Shown: piece after piece, positions 25,273 to 34,134 of the stretch
Layout of the letters: every line of letters starts with the position of its first letter
How positions within the stretch are numbered: the first letter of the stretch is position 1
Source of the DNA: Halopenitus persicus
GTDB taxonomy: Archaea; Halobacteriota; Halobacteria; Halobacteriales; Haloferacaceae
Length of the DNA: 64,000 nucleotides
Assembly: GCF_900107205.1 (NCBI RefSeq)
Contig: NZ_FNPC01000007.1
Coordinates: 111,658 to 175,657, forward strand
Reading direction: 5' to 3'
Translations under genes and position numbers: made by a program
The notes under the pieces: model-generated
Databases searched by the model: none
What the model was told of the DNA's origin: nothing
What the model saw: only the letters and a program-made list of their open reading frames with translations

Positions 25273-27036
25273 ATGACACGGACGCTCCTCGTGATCGAAA
25301 CCGAAGAGAACCGGGAGGCGTTGACCAAGTGGCTGGCGGCCCAGGACGGGTATGAGCCCGTACACCCCGACGGTGACGCGCCATTCGAGTGCGAGTTCGA
25401 TCTCTGTATCATCGACGATCCCTCGTTGTGCCGTCACCGCGATGTACTGGTGGCTTGCCAGGAAGACGTCGAGCCGGTCTTCCTGCCGGCACTCTTGGTC
25501 CGATCTCGATCCGGCGAGGGAGTCGACGCGATCGGATTGGATGCTGTCGACGAGCAGATTGACTCGCCGATTCAGAAGGACACCTTGGCGTACCGTCTCG
25601 AAAACTTGGTCGAACGGCGTGCCCTCTCGCGCCGGCTCGCGACGCAACTCGAAGAGACCACGAACCGTTACCAGAAGATCCTCCAGGCCGCCAACGATGC
25701 GATCATCGTCTTCGATCCGGCGGAGAAAACGCTGTTGGAATGTAACTCGACGGCGCTGTCGTTGTTCGGGTATTCGGCCGAGGAACTGGCCTCGATGGAT
25801 CTGGGTCGCGAGCTAATCACCGCCGAGCAGGAGATGTTCGAGACGTTCCTCGAATCGGTGAACGAACAGGGGCACGGCTGGACGGATCGGTTCACCTGCC
25901 GAACGGCCGCTGGAGATGAATTGAGGACGGAGATATCGGCGTCCGTGCTGGAGGTCAACGACCGTCCACACGTTCTACTGAGCATCCGTGACATCACCGA
26001 GCGAAAACGGGAACACGCCCGGCTGACAACCCTCTTCGAGAACTCGTTGGACGCCATCGCTGCGGTCGAATTCGTTGACCGTGAGCCGATGATTCGGGCG
26101 GTCAACCCAGCGTTCGAGGAGACGTTCGGCTACGACGCCGACGCGATTGTTGGCGAAGCAGTCGTCGATGCGTTAGTCCCGCCGGATCGCGCCGCCGAAC
26201 TTGCCGATCACGCTGACCGCGTGCTCGCGGGCGACCATATCACTACCGAGGTGCGGCGGGAGACGAAACACGGGGCGCGAGAGCTCCTCCTCCGGGCCGT
26301 GCCCATCGAACGCGAGGCGCGGGTGAGCGACGCGTACGCCGTCTACACGGACATTACCAAACGCAAGCAACGCGAACAGCAACTCCAGGTGCTCAACCGG
26401 ATTCTGCGACACAATCTCCGCAACGACATGAATCTCATTCAGGGCCATGCCTCCAACCTCGTCGACGAGCTAGCCGGGAGGGATGCGGCGGCCGACGCCC
26501 GCAAGATAGAGGAGACGGCTGCGGGACTCGTCGAAATGAGTCAGAAGGCCGATAAGATAAACAAACTCTCCCAGCGAGGCGGCGTGTCTCACCGGGCCGA
26601 CGTCGTCAGTATTGTCGAAGACGTCTCCGAAACGGTGCAGGAAACATCCCCTGACGCCGACATCGCAACAGAACTGCCGGAATCGGTGATAGTACTCGCC
26701 CCCACACAGCTCGATGTTGCCATACGTGAACTCTGTGAAAACGCGATCAAACATACCACCGACCGAACCCCGGAGGTAACGATTTGCGTCTCACCAGCCG
26801 ACGCATCGTCAGGTTCCATCGAAATCGAGATCCTCGACAACGGTCCGGGAATCCCTGAAGATGAGCGGGCTGTGCTTGCGGAAGGAGGCGAGACGCCGTT
26901 CAGGCACGGCAGTGGCCTCGGGCTGTGGATGGTCAACTGGATCGTCGCCAGCGTGGGCGGCGAGGTCGACATTACGGATAATGAGCCGCACGGCAGTATC
27001 GTCACGCTCACCCTCCGGCCCATAACCGATAAGTAA
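25273..27036 (+). CDS. Hybrid-type sensor histidine kinase with two PAS domains
   Basis: A 587-residue cytoplasmic kinase. Residues 1-110 resemble a receiver fold (D43, D48, D49). PAS domains lie at about 130-245 (YQKILQAANDAIIVFDPAEK) and 250-365 (LTTLFENSLDAIAAVEFVDR). The dimerisation helix is LNRILRHNLRNDMNLIQGHA with phospho-accepting H380. The ATPase domain has N box ELCENAIKH, G1 box LDNGPGIPEDE and G2 GSGLGLWMV. No membrane segments. The ATG at 25273 was chosen because the longer frame runs through the decayed upstream gene. The HalX regulator follows 41 bases later. Confidence 0.9.
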   Translation: MTRTLLVIETEENREALTKWLAAQDGYEPVHPDGDAPFECEFDLCIIDDPSLCRHRDVLVACQEDVEPVFLPALLVRSRSGEGVDAIGLDAVDEQIDSPIQKDTLAYRLENLVERRALSRRLATQLEETTNRYQKILQAANDAIIVFDPAEKTLLECNSTALSLFGYSAEELASMDLGRELITAEQEMFETFLESVNEQGHGWTDRFTCRTAAGDELRTEISASVLEVNDRPHVLLSIRDITERKREHARLTTLFENSLDAIAAVEFVDREPMIRAVNPAFEETFGYDADAIVGEAVVDALVPPDRAAELADHADRVLAGDHITTEVRRETKHGARELLLRAVPIEREARVSDAYAVYTDITKRKQREQQLQVLNRILRHNLRNDMNLIQGHASNLVDELAGRDAAADARKIEETAAGLVEMSQKADKINKLSQRGGVSHRADVVSIVEDVSETVQETSPDADIATELPESVIVLAPTQLDVAIRELCENAIKHTTDRTPEVTICVSPADASSGSIEIEILDNGPGIPEDERAVLAEGGETPFRHGSGLGLWMVNWIVASVGGEVDITDNEPHGSIVTLTLRPITDK

Positions 27037-27077
27037 CCGGGCCGAGTTCGAATATAAAAGATCGCTTCTGATTACCT

Positions 27078-27686
27078 ATGGATGCGACTGAATTTGAGAC
27101 GGAATCGGTGACTGTTCTTGTCGTCGATGATGAGCAGGGGCTTGCTGATCTCTATGCGGCGTGGATAGACGAAGAGGAGTCCTATAGTACGCGCACCGCC
27201 TACGACGGCGAGCAAGCGTTCGACCGGATCGACGAGACCGTGGATCTCGTCTTGCTCGACCGACGGATGCCGGGCCTGTCCGGAGACGAGGTGCTCGAAG
27301 CAATCCGTGACCGGGGATACGACTGCCGCGTCGTGATGGTGACAGCCGTCAATCCTGATTTCGACGTACTCGAGTTGCCGTTCGACGAGTACGTCGTAAA
27401 ACCCCTCGATGAGGAGGCCATTCACGATGTCGTCGAGCGGATGCTCGCGCGGACGAACTACGACGAGCAACTTCAGCGGCTCTACGCGCTCACGTCGAAA
27501 AAGGCCGCGCTGGAGGCCGAAAAATCCCAGCAGGAACTCGACCAAAGCGACGAGTTTGCTGCCCTGGAGTCGGATCTCGAGGAGCTCCAGAGCTCGCTCG
27601 ATGAGACAATTGCCGACTTCGAGGAGGAGGAGGACTTCGATGCCACGTTACAGGGCCTCCCGGGTGACCGGAATTCTGACGAATGA
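27078..27686 (+). CDS. HalX-type response regulator
   Basis: A 202-residue protein. The receiver has D17-D18, phospho-accepting D61 (VLLDRRMPG), T89 and K108. Residues about 120-195 form the helical HalX domain, seen only in haloarchaea (YDEQLQRLYALTSKKAALEA), followed by an acidic tail. No DNA-binding domain is present, so output is probably by protein interaction. It likely receives phosphate from the histidine kinase immediately upstream. Confidence 0.9.
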   Translation: MDATEFETESVTVLVVDDEQGLADLYAAWIDEEESYSTRTAYDGEQAFDRIDETVDLVLLDRRMPGLSGDEVLEAIRDRGYDCRVVMVTAVNPDFDVLELPFDEYVVKPLDEEAIHDVVERMLARTNYDEQLQRLYALTSKKAALEAEKSQQELDQSDEFAALESDLEELQSSLDETIADFEEEEDFDATLQGLPGDRNSDE

Positions 27687-27818
27687 GGATGAGCGGTCGA
27701 TGGACTGACGTCACAACGGCTGGGTTCCTGGGGCGCATCTTGAGACCGACACTAAGACAGGTGTGTCCGATGAATCGTTCCCATAATTGATTTATGAGTA
27801 TGACTCAAGTAGGCACAT

Positions 27819-28394
27819 ATGCAGACCGATTTCTCGTCAGCCTTCTCGACGCTCGCGGATGGATTCGACGCTGGAATCCAAGCCGCGGCTGCAGCCATCG
27901 AGGAGTTGGCGGGGAGTCGGGTCGATTTCTGTCAGGTTTTTTGTGCGGATGCGTACGAGTACGAGGTCCTGCTGCGTGGGATTCGTGACGTGCTCTATGA
28001 ATTCGGGATCAACCAGGGGCAGCAGTACAAGATGCGGTGGCCGAGCGCGGTCGAGGGGGCGCGTTACACTTCGCGGTGGAAATCCCGGAGAGAACCGTGC
28101 TCCGAGTTATGTACGGCTCTCGTGGAGAGCAGATCTCGTCGGCCCGCGAGGCCGCGCGTGAAGCGGTCGACCTCGCCGGCGACATCCCCCCCCCTTGACT
28201 GGCGGATTCGTCTACGACGTGCCTGCCGGGCGATCATCCTCGAGGACGACTTCGCTGAGGCGGTCACCGCCATCGACGATGAACTGGGAGTTCCGTTTAC
28301 GAGCTTCGAGACGTACGGCGAGCAGTGTATGCAGCTCAGGCAGTTGAGTGGCTTTCACAACACCACGACGGTCATCATGCTCCTTCCAGAATGA
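27819..28394 (+). pseudogene. Broken FIST-domain sensor gene
   Basis: The first 50 codons (MQTDFSSAFSTLADGFDAGI, SRVDFCQVFCADAYEYEVLL) and the last 50 (RAIILEDDFAEAVTAIDDEL to HNTTTVIMLLPE) resemble the N-terminal sensory FIST domain. The middle is read in the wrong frame: another frame gives VYGSRGEQISSAREAAREAVDL at about 28105-28170 (quoted in part). A deletion and frameshifts have therefore inactivated it. Its stop overlaps the ATG of the following kinase by 4 bp, showing the two were an operon. Confidence 0.75.
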
Positions 28395-31348
28395 GGCGCG
28401 CCGATCTTGTCGCCCGGTTCAGCCAGGCCGTTGACGTCGAGAAGGCCGAATCACTGGTCGACAAGGGCGCGCGAACGGTCGGCCTCCCGTCCACCGAGAC
28501 ATACACCAGCCAGAACGTCGCGGACATCTGTGAAGCCATCGAGCAGCAAACCGAGGGGTACCTCCGTCTCCTCGCTACCGAGATTCGAGTCTCCGAACGG
28601 ACCCAAGAGCGGTTCGACGCCCTGCTGGAGCAGGTCACGGACCCGGTCGTGACCGTCCGATTTGAGGACGAGACACCGGTCGTCGCGGCGATGAATCCGG
28701 CGTTTCGAGAGACGTTCGGCTACGGGTCCGCAGCTATCGACCAACGCCTCGATGACCTCATCGTGCCCGAGGACGTTGCCGAGCCGGTCGAGCCGTGGCT
28801 CAGCCCGCATACGGGCGATGGCCAGGAGGCCCAACGGCTGACCGACGATGGCGAGCGCCGGACGTTCCTGCTCCGAACGGTCGTCGTCACTCGGGAGACC
28901 GGTCGAGTCGAAGGCTACGGTATCTACACGGACATTACCGAGCGCAAGGAGCCCGAACGTCGGTACGAGGCGGTGTTTAACAACACGTACCAGTTCATGG
29001 GGCTCCTAGAGTCCGACGGAACGGTACTCAAGGTGAACGAGCCGGCGCGCGAATTCGGTGACCTCGCTCCCGAGAAGGTCGGCGGTCGGCGCGTATGGGA
29101 AACGAGTTTTATTGCGTGGTCGGAGGTCACCCAGGCTCGGACAATGCGGGCCGTCGAGCGGGCGGCGACCGGTGAGTTCGTTCGACACGAACTCGAAGTG
29201 ATGGGTGCCGATGGGAAGGCCACCATCGACTTCTCGGTCAGACCGGTCCTCGACGACACGGGAGACGTCGAACTTCTCGTTATCGAAGGCAGGGACATCA
29301 CCGGGGAACGTCAGCGTCGAGCGCGCCACGAGCGCCAACGCGAGGCGCTCGTCGAGCTGGCGACAGACCAAGCGGTCGCGACCGGCGACCTAGGGACTGC
29401 CCTCCACAGGATTACGGAAACCGCCGCGGACGTCCTAGATGTCCCCCGTGTGAACGTCTGGATGGTTGAGGACCAAGGCGGTGCGACGCTCCTCGACTGC
29501 GTCGACCACTACGATAGGACGATGGATGCGCACACGAGCGGGATGGACCTTGCGACCGAAGAATATCCCGAGTATTTCGAAGCGCTGGAATCCCACCGGG
29601 CCATAGACGCGGTCGATGCCCGCTCCGATCCGCGCACGGCCGAGTTGACTGACGATTACCTCGAGGTCCACGATATCGGTGCTGTGCTGGACGCCACCAT
29701 CCGGTCGGTGGGGGAGACCATTGGAGTGGTATGTCACGAACATGTCGGTGGAACCCGCGAGTGGACCGACGACGAGGTCGACTTCGCCAGCGACATCGCC
29801 GACATCGTCCACCGGGCGCTCCGCAATCACGAACGCAAGGAGCGTAAGCTCGAACTGGAGCGGTACGAAACGATGCTCAACCGGGCCGGCGACATCGTCT
29901 ACGCGACCGACCCAGACGGGTATCTCACCGCGGTCAACGACGCGGCGACGGCGTTTCTGGGCTACTCCCGCGAGGAGGTCGTCGGGGCCCACGTCTCGCT
30001 CGTCATGGACGACACCGACGTCGCCACCGGCGAGGCGATCATCCAGGAGCTGCTCGCGGACGAGGACCGCGACGAGGGAGTCTTCGAGATGAATCTCGTC
30101 ACCAGAGACGGCGAGCGGATTCCGTGCGAGGATCACATTCAAGTGTTGGTCTCGGATGGTGAGTTTCAAGGGGTCGTCGGCGTCGTCCGGGACATTACGG
30201 AACGGAAGGAGTACGAGAACACCCTCGAAGCGCTCCACGCGACGACGCGTGCCCTCTTTCGATGTGAGACCAGAGATGAGGTCGCCCAGCAGACGGCGGC
30301 CGCAGCGAAATCCGTCCTCGGGTATCCGACCAACGTGGTTCGATTGTGCTCGGCCGACGGGACATCCCTTCAACCAGTGGCCGTCACCGAGGACGCGAAA
30401 GCGGTATACGGTAAACGGCCAACCTATGCCGTCGGCGAAGGGCCCGTGGGTGAAGTGTACGCGTCGGGGCGTACCCGCGTGTGCGAGGATGTCCAGCAGC
30501 TCGATGACGGGTTCGATCGCGGCGATGCGCGAGCAGGGCTCTACGTGTCGCTCGGGGAGTACGGTGCGCTGAGCATCAACAGTAGGGCGGTTGACGCGTT
30601 CGACCAGACGGACGTCCAGCTCGCCGAACTGCTGGCCACAAACGTCGAAGCCGCGCTCGATCGCGCCGCCGACGAACGGGAACTTAGAGAGCGCACACAG
30701 GAACTCCGCCGGCAAAACGAACGGCTCGACAAGTTCGCGAGCGTGCTCTCACACGACCTCCGGAATCCCCTGAACGTCGCGCAGGGACGCCTTGATCTGG
30801 CCCAGCGCGAGTGCGACAGCGAGCATCTCGACTCAGTCGCACAGGCACACGACCGAATGGACACGTTGATCCAGGACGTGCTGACGCTCACCCGAGAAGG
30901 GCGTTCTGTCGGAGAGACGACGACCGTCAGCGTGGCCACGGTCGCGGAAGCGGCCTGGGACCACGTCGAGACCGACGAGGCTACTGTGGAAATAACCGGA
31001 AGTCAGGAAATCAAAGCCGACGAGAGTCGGCTCAGACAGCTGTTCGAGAACCTGTTCCGAAACGCGGTCGAACACGCAGGCAACGCCTGTACGGTGTCCG
31101 TTGGCACCCTCGATGATCCACCAGGGTTCTACGTTGCGGACGACGGGCCGGGCATCCCGCCCGACGAGAGCGATACCGTGTTCGATTCGGGGTATTCGAC
31201 GGCGAGCGAGGGGACCGGGTTCGGTCTGTCGATTGTGAAACAGATTGCCGAGGCCCACGGATGGGAGGTTAATGTGACGGCTAGCGACCGTGGTGGTGCT
31301 CGCTTCGAGATTTGTGGCACGTCGTCTGCCAATCAACAAGACGACTGA
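28391..31348 (+). CDS. Large PAS-PAS-GAF-PAS-GAF histidine kinase
   Basis: A 985-residue cytoplasmic sensor kinase. After about 75 helical residues there are PAS domains near 78-190 and 205-315, a GAF domain near 330-490 (LGTALHRITETAADVLDVPR), a third PAS near 505-625 (YETMLNRAGDIVYATDPDGY) and a second GAF near 640-780. The H box is FASVLSHDLRNPLNVAQGRL, followed by an ATPase domain with N box LFRNAVEHAG, G1 ADDGPGIPPDE and G2 GTGFGLSIV. The ATG at 28391 overlaps the FIST stop. The FIST protein, a likely partner, is broken, so input may be lost or rewired. Confidence 0.9.
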   Translation: MRRADLVARFSQAVDVEKAESLVDKGARTVGLPSTETYTSQNVADICEAIEQQTEGYLRLLATEIRVSERTQERFDALLEQVTDPVVTVRFEDETPVVAAMNPAFRETFGYGSAAIDQRLDDLIVPEDVAEPVEPWLSPHTGDGQEAQRLTDDGERRTFLLRTVVVTRETGRVEGYGIYTDITERKEPERRYEAVFNNTYQFMGLLESDGTVLKVNEPAREFGDLAPEKVGGRRVWETSFIAWSEVTQARTMRAVERAATGEFVRHELEVMGADGKATIDFSVRPVLDDTGDVELLVIEGRDITGERQRRARHERQREALVELATDQAVATGDLGTALHRITETAADVLDVPRVNVWMVEDQGGATLLDCVDHYDRTMDAHTSGMDLATEEYPEYFEALESHRAIDAVDARSDPRTAELTDDYLEVHDIGAVLDATIRSVGETIGVVCHEHVGGTREWTDDEVDFASDIADIVHRALRNHERKERKLELERYETMLNRAGDIVYATDPDGYLTAVNDAATAFLGYSREEVVGAHVSLVMDDTDVATGEAIIQELLADEDRDEGVFEMNLVTRDGERIPCEDHIQVLVSDGEFQGVVGVVRDITERKEYENTLEALHATTRALFRCETRDEVAQQTAAAAKSVLGYPTNVVRLCSADGTSLQPVAVTEDAKAVYGKRPTYAVGEGPVGEVYASGRTRVCEDVQQLDDGFDRGDARAGLYVSLGEYGALSINSRAVDAFDQTDVQLAELLATNVEAALDRAADERELRERTQELRRQNERLDKFASVLSHDLRNPLNVAQGRLDLAQRECDSEHLDSVAQAHDRMDTLIQDVLTLTREGRSVGETTTVSVATVAEAAWDHVETDEATVEITGSQEIKADESRLRQLFENLFRNAVEHAGNACTVSVGTLDDPPGFYVADDGPGIPPDESDTVFDSGYSTASEGTGFGLSIVKQIAEAHGWEVNVTASDRGGARFEICGTSSANQQDD

Positions 31349-31352
31349 GAGG

Positions 31353-31436
31353 AGATGGTGCGAGAGCGCTACTCGCATATTGAGGCTGGTGAATTGGGAA
31401 TATCGCCACCGACGCGCTCACTGAGGTAGATAGATA
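31353..31436 (+). pseudogene. C-terminal relic of a tyrosine recombinase
   Basis: Bases 31353-31400 read EEMVRERYSHIEAGELG, matching the catalytic-tyrosine end of the integrase at 55030-56271 (EEMVRDRYSHIEAGELGD). One missing base then shifts the frame; restoring it gives DIATDALTEVDR and a stop. No upstream part remains. It lies 5 bases after the large kinase gene and probably marks the end of a former integrated element. Confidence 0.75.
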
Positions 31437-31491
31437 ACGTACCTCTGCTCGTCGCAGGTGAGTGGCTATTCAACAGAGCATAACGCTCAGA

Positions 31492-32379
31492 TTAGTCGGG
31501 AAGATCGGGGACGGCATTGAGCATGGCAGCTGCCCGCTCTCGAAATCGAATCGTTCGTGTTCCGACAGTGACCTGGTCGTCGTCTCCTACGATTGTGGCG
31601 AAGCATTCCCCAAGATCATAATAATAATCATCTGGACGACACTTTTCTTTAAGCTGGCAGCGGTAGCCATGTTTGGGATTGGTCTGCGTCCCGCGGAGCG
31701 TGACGACTGTTCGTGCCCAGCGGAGTTGTGTGTCGAATGGCGTCGCGGCAATCCACTCGGGGACGTGAACGTTACGTCCGGCTTTCTCACCGAGCGGTGC
31801 GTCGAGTACTGCTACAAGAAACCGGCCAAGAGTGGAGGCGTGATCCATCGGCCGGAGTTCTGCACTTCGACTGGGCTCTGTATCGTGTTCTCGTTTGCGA
31901 GAGACGGTCACGTCGACGCCAACGGCGTCGAATGCGGCGGCAGCAAGCTTCCGTGGATCGTCGGTATCGACAGCCAGCCGTGGGACGTACGTCTCAGCAA
32001 GGATAGAGCCTCCGGCAAGAACCCACCCATGGAGGACGCTGAGAGCGTCGAACACGCGATCACCGGGCTGTGCGTCGAGCCATCCGTTTACGTCCGCGAC
32101 TTCGACCGCTCGTGCGGGGTCAGGTTTCGAGCCGTTGAATCACGGCCGGATGCGATCTCGCGGGAGGTCGAGCGCGCTGCTCGCGGCTGATGAACCCTTG
32201 TTCGGATACTTGCCACGCCATTGCTGAACACGTTGGAACTCTTCGACACGTGCCCAGCCATCCCGGTTGTTTATATCGGTATACGTCCGAGCGAGGGCTT
32301 TCGCACGGTCGGTACGGGATGCGAGTGGAGGTGGAGGGGGGGGGTGCCGCCATATTAGGTAAGTGGAAGATATAATCAC
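31492..32379 (-). pseudogene. Hypothetical gene interrupted by one in-frame TGA
   Basis: The segments 32143-32379 and 31492-32139 are in the same frame and separated only by TGA at 32140-32142, where the context RIRP-stop-FNGSKPDPARAVEVAD suggests a lost tryptophan codon. The joined product of about 295 residues has an N-terminal helix-turn-helix-like part (YPNKGSSAASSALDLPRDRI) and an unassigned C-terminal domain (DALSVLHGWVLAGGSILAET, VPEWIAATP). A proline run from eight consecutive G near 32337 may be a further length change near the start. Function not recognised. Confidence 0.6.
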
Positions 32380-32877
32380 GGATTGACATCCTCCTCCGCG
32401 TAAACGCGGAGGAATCCCGAGCGGTGGGAGTTTCAGGTTTGCAGTCCAATCACCGGACTTCCAGGCCTTTCGGACACGGGTAGTTCCACGGCATCGGACT
32501 GGTGGACTGCTAGCGGTGCCAAGCCGCCGTTACCCCTATCCTCATCCGTGTACGGCGTCCCGATGTTGTTTTTGCCACGGGGACGCCAGCAGGATTCAAC
32601 AGAGTCGGGGGTATCGTGTCGCGTGCTTTGAGCAGTCGGCACGTCGGCATACCCTTCGAGGCTGTGGCGTTCACCGACTCACATTCTTCGCGTCCTTTTA
32701 GGGCTACAAACGAAACTGGAAATTCTGGGAGCTCGTGAGTGCGCAAGCACCACGAAAACCGGACGAGATCGACTTACCGAGTGACCATCGCTCGAACTAC
32801 TGACAGATACCGTGAAGATACGCGAAAATGAACAGCGCAGCCGCTACTGAGTCGGAGAACCCGGCGTGAGAAAAGCG
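32380..32877. other. Relic of an IS605/IS1341-type element end
   Basis: No intact gene. Bases 32381-32412 contain GGATTGACATCCT and the palindrome CCTCCGCG-TAAA-CGCGGAGG (32393-32412), typical of haloarchaeal tnpB-element right ends read on the minus strand. Downstream to about 32740 the sequence looks like the conserved 3' noncoding part of such elements, where tnpB transcripts yield a guide-type RNA. No tnpB catalytic core remains. Bases 32740-32877 are the flank of the neighbouring IS4 transposase. Confidence 0.5.
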
Positions 32878-34134
32878 TTACCCGAACTCTCGGAGGAAGT
32901 CGCCTAACGCCCGCACGAACGTCTTCGCCGTGATCACTGGCGGCGACCGGACCGGCTCATCGAGCGCGACCTTAATCAGATAGTCTGTGAGCCGCCACAG
33001 ATTATAGATCAGCGTCGACAGCGCGAAGTTACACAGGCGCAGTCGGTAGTCCGTCGACGATGTTTTCGGCAGAAAGTCCTTGATCGACTTGTACTGGTTC
33101 TCGATGTCCCACCGCCGACTGTAGCCGTTCACCACGCTCGCAATTTCCTCCGGCTCAACGCGGTCCTTGTTGGTCACGAACACTGCGTAATTCCCGTCAG
33201 CGTCGTCGCGTGTGCTCGGCGCGTAGAGGAACTCCGCCTCGTGATGAACGTCGCCGTCGATGCCCAGCGGAACACCGTGTTCGACGGCCTTGTCCGCCGT
33301 GGGATGCGCTTGGACATCCTGGATCGCTGCTAAATCGTCTTCGTATCGCGGGACCGGCGACAGGTACGTGAGCCCACGCTCGTCAACGTTCGCGTACACG
33401 CGATTGGCGTAGAACCCACGGTCGAACATCACCATATCCAGATCGACGAACTGCTCGGCGCGGTCGAGCAATCGGCTCACTAAGTCAGCCTTTGAGTACG
33501 ATGGTGAATCGTCACGCTCCCACGCAGAATCCTCTTTGACCGGCTCGATACCGAGGACAATCGGTGCGTGGTCGCCAACAAGCGTGATGGTGGCGTACTT
33601 GTAGCCGCGTTTGTACTCGCCGTCCTTCTTGTAGCCACTCACCATCTTCGGATAGTCCGGCTTGGCGACACCCGCTTCTTTGTCTTCCCACGGCCAGACG
33701 TGGAACTGCTCGTGGGTGATGTCGATGGCTGCAACGGTCTCCCGTGAGTCGAAGGGATCGTCGCCGCGAATTGAATTGATGATGTTCTCCGTGGCGGCGT
33801 TGAATGCCATCATAATCGCGTCCCGAATCTGGTCGATCTCGGGTATCGAATCATCGTCCTCGAAATCCGCGAACGTGAGCTGCCCGTCTGACCCCTCGGG
33901 CGTGGCGATTTTCTTGATTGCCCGCAGGAACGTTGAGTCATCGCAGGTGAGGTCGTCGTCGGTGAGCCAGCCGTACTCGGCTTCTGAGTGGGCACTGCCG
34001 TTGTTCGCGCAGATGCTCGCGAACATATCCAAGATTACCTCGTCGGAGTACGACTTGTGGGCCGCTCGGTGCGTGTCGAACTCGGGGATGACGTGTTTGC
34101 GAGCGAGCGTCAGCGTCTTCTGGGCTTTCTCTTT
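32878..34134 (-). pseudogene. IS4-family transposase, C-terminal part, split by IS1595
   Basis: This part carries the whole catalytic domain: AAIDITHEQF (D1), VMFDRGFYAN (D2) and YSRRWDIENQYKSIK (Y-x2-R-x3-E-x6-K with the catalytic E). The frame can be read from an ATG at 34152, but the first 6 codons of that reading lie in the inverted end of the inserted IS1595 element. Removing the insertion 34135-35135 and one copy of the 8-bp duplication joins KKE in frame to KAQKTLTLARK, restoring a protein of about 577 residues with the segment at 35136-35620. The shortened product may still be made but lacks the DNA-binding N-terminus. Confidence 0.88.

Noticed and set aside
32140..32142. In-frame TGA as a possible selenocysteine or pyrrolysine-type recoded codon
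   Set aside because: Haloarchaea are not known to use selenocysteine, pyrrolysine uses TAG, and the context fits a lost tryptophan codon.
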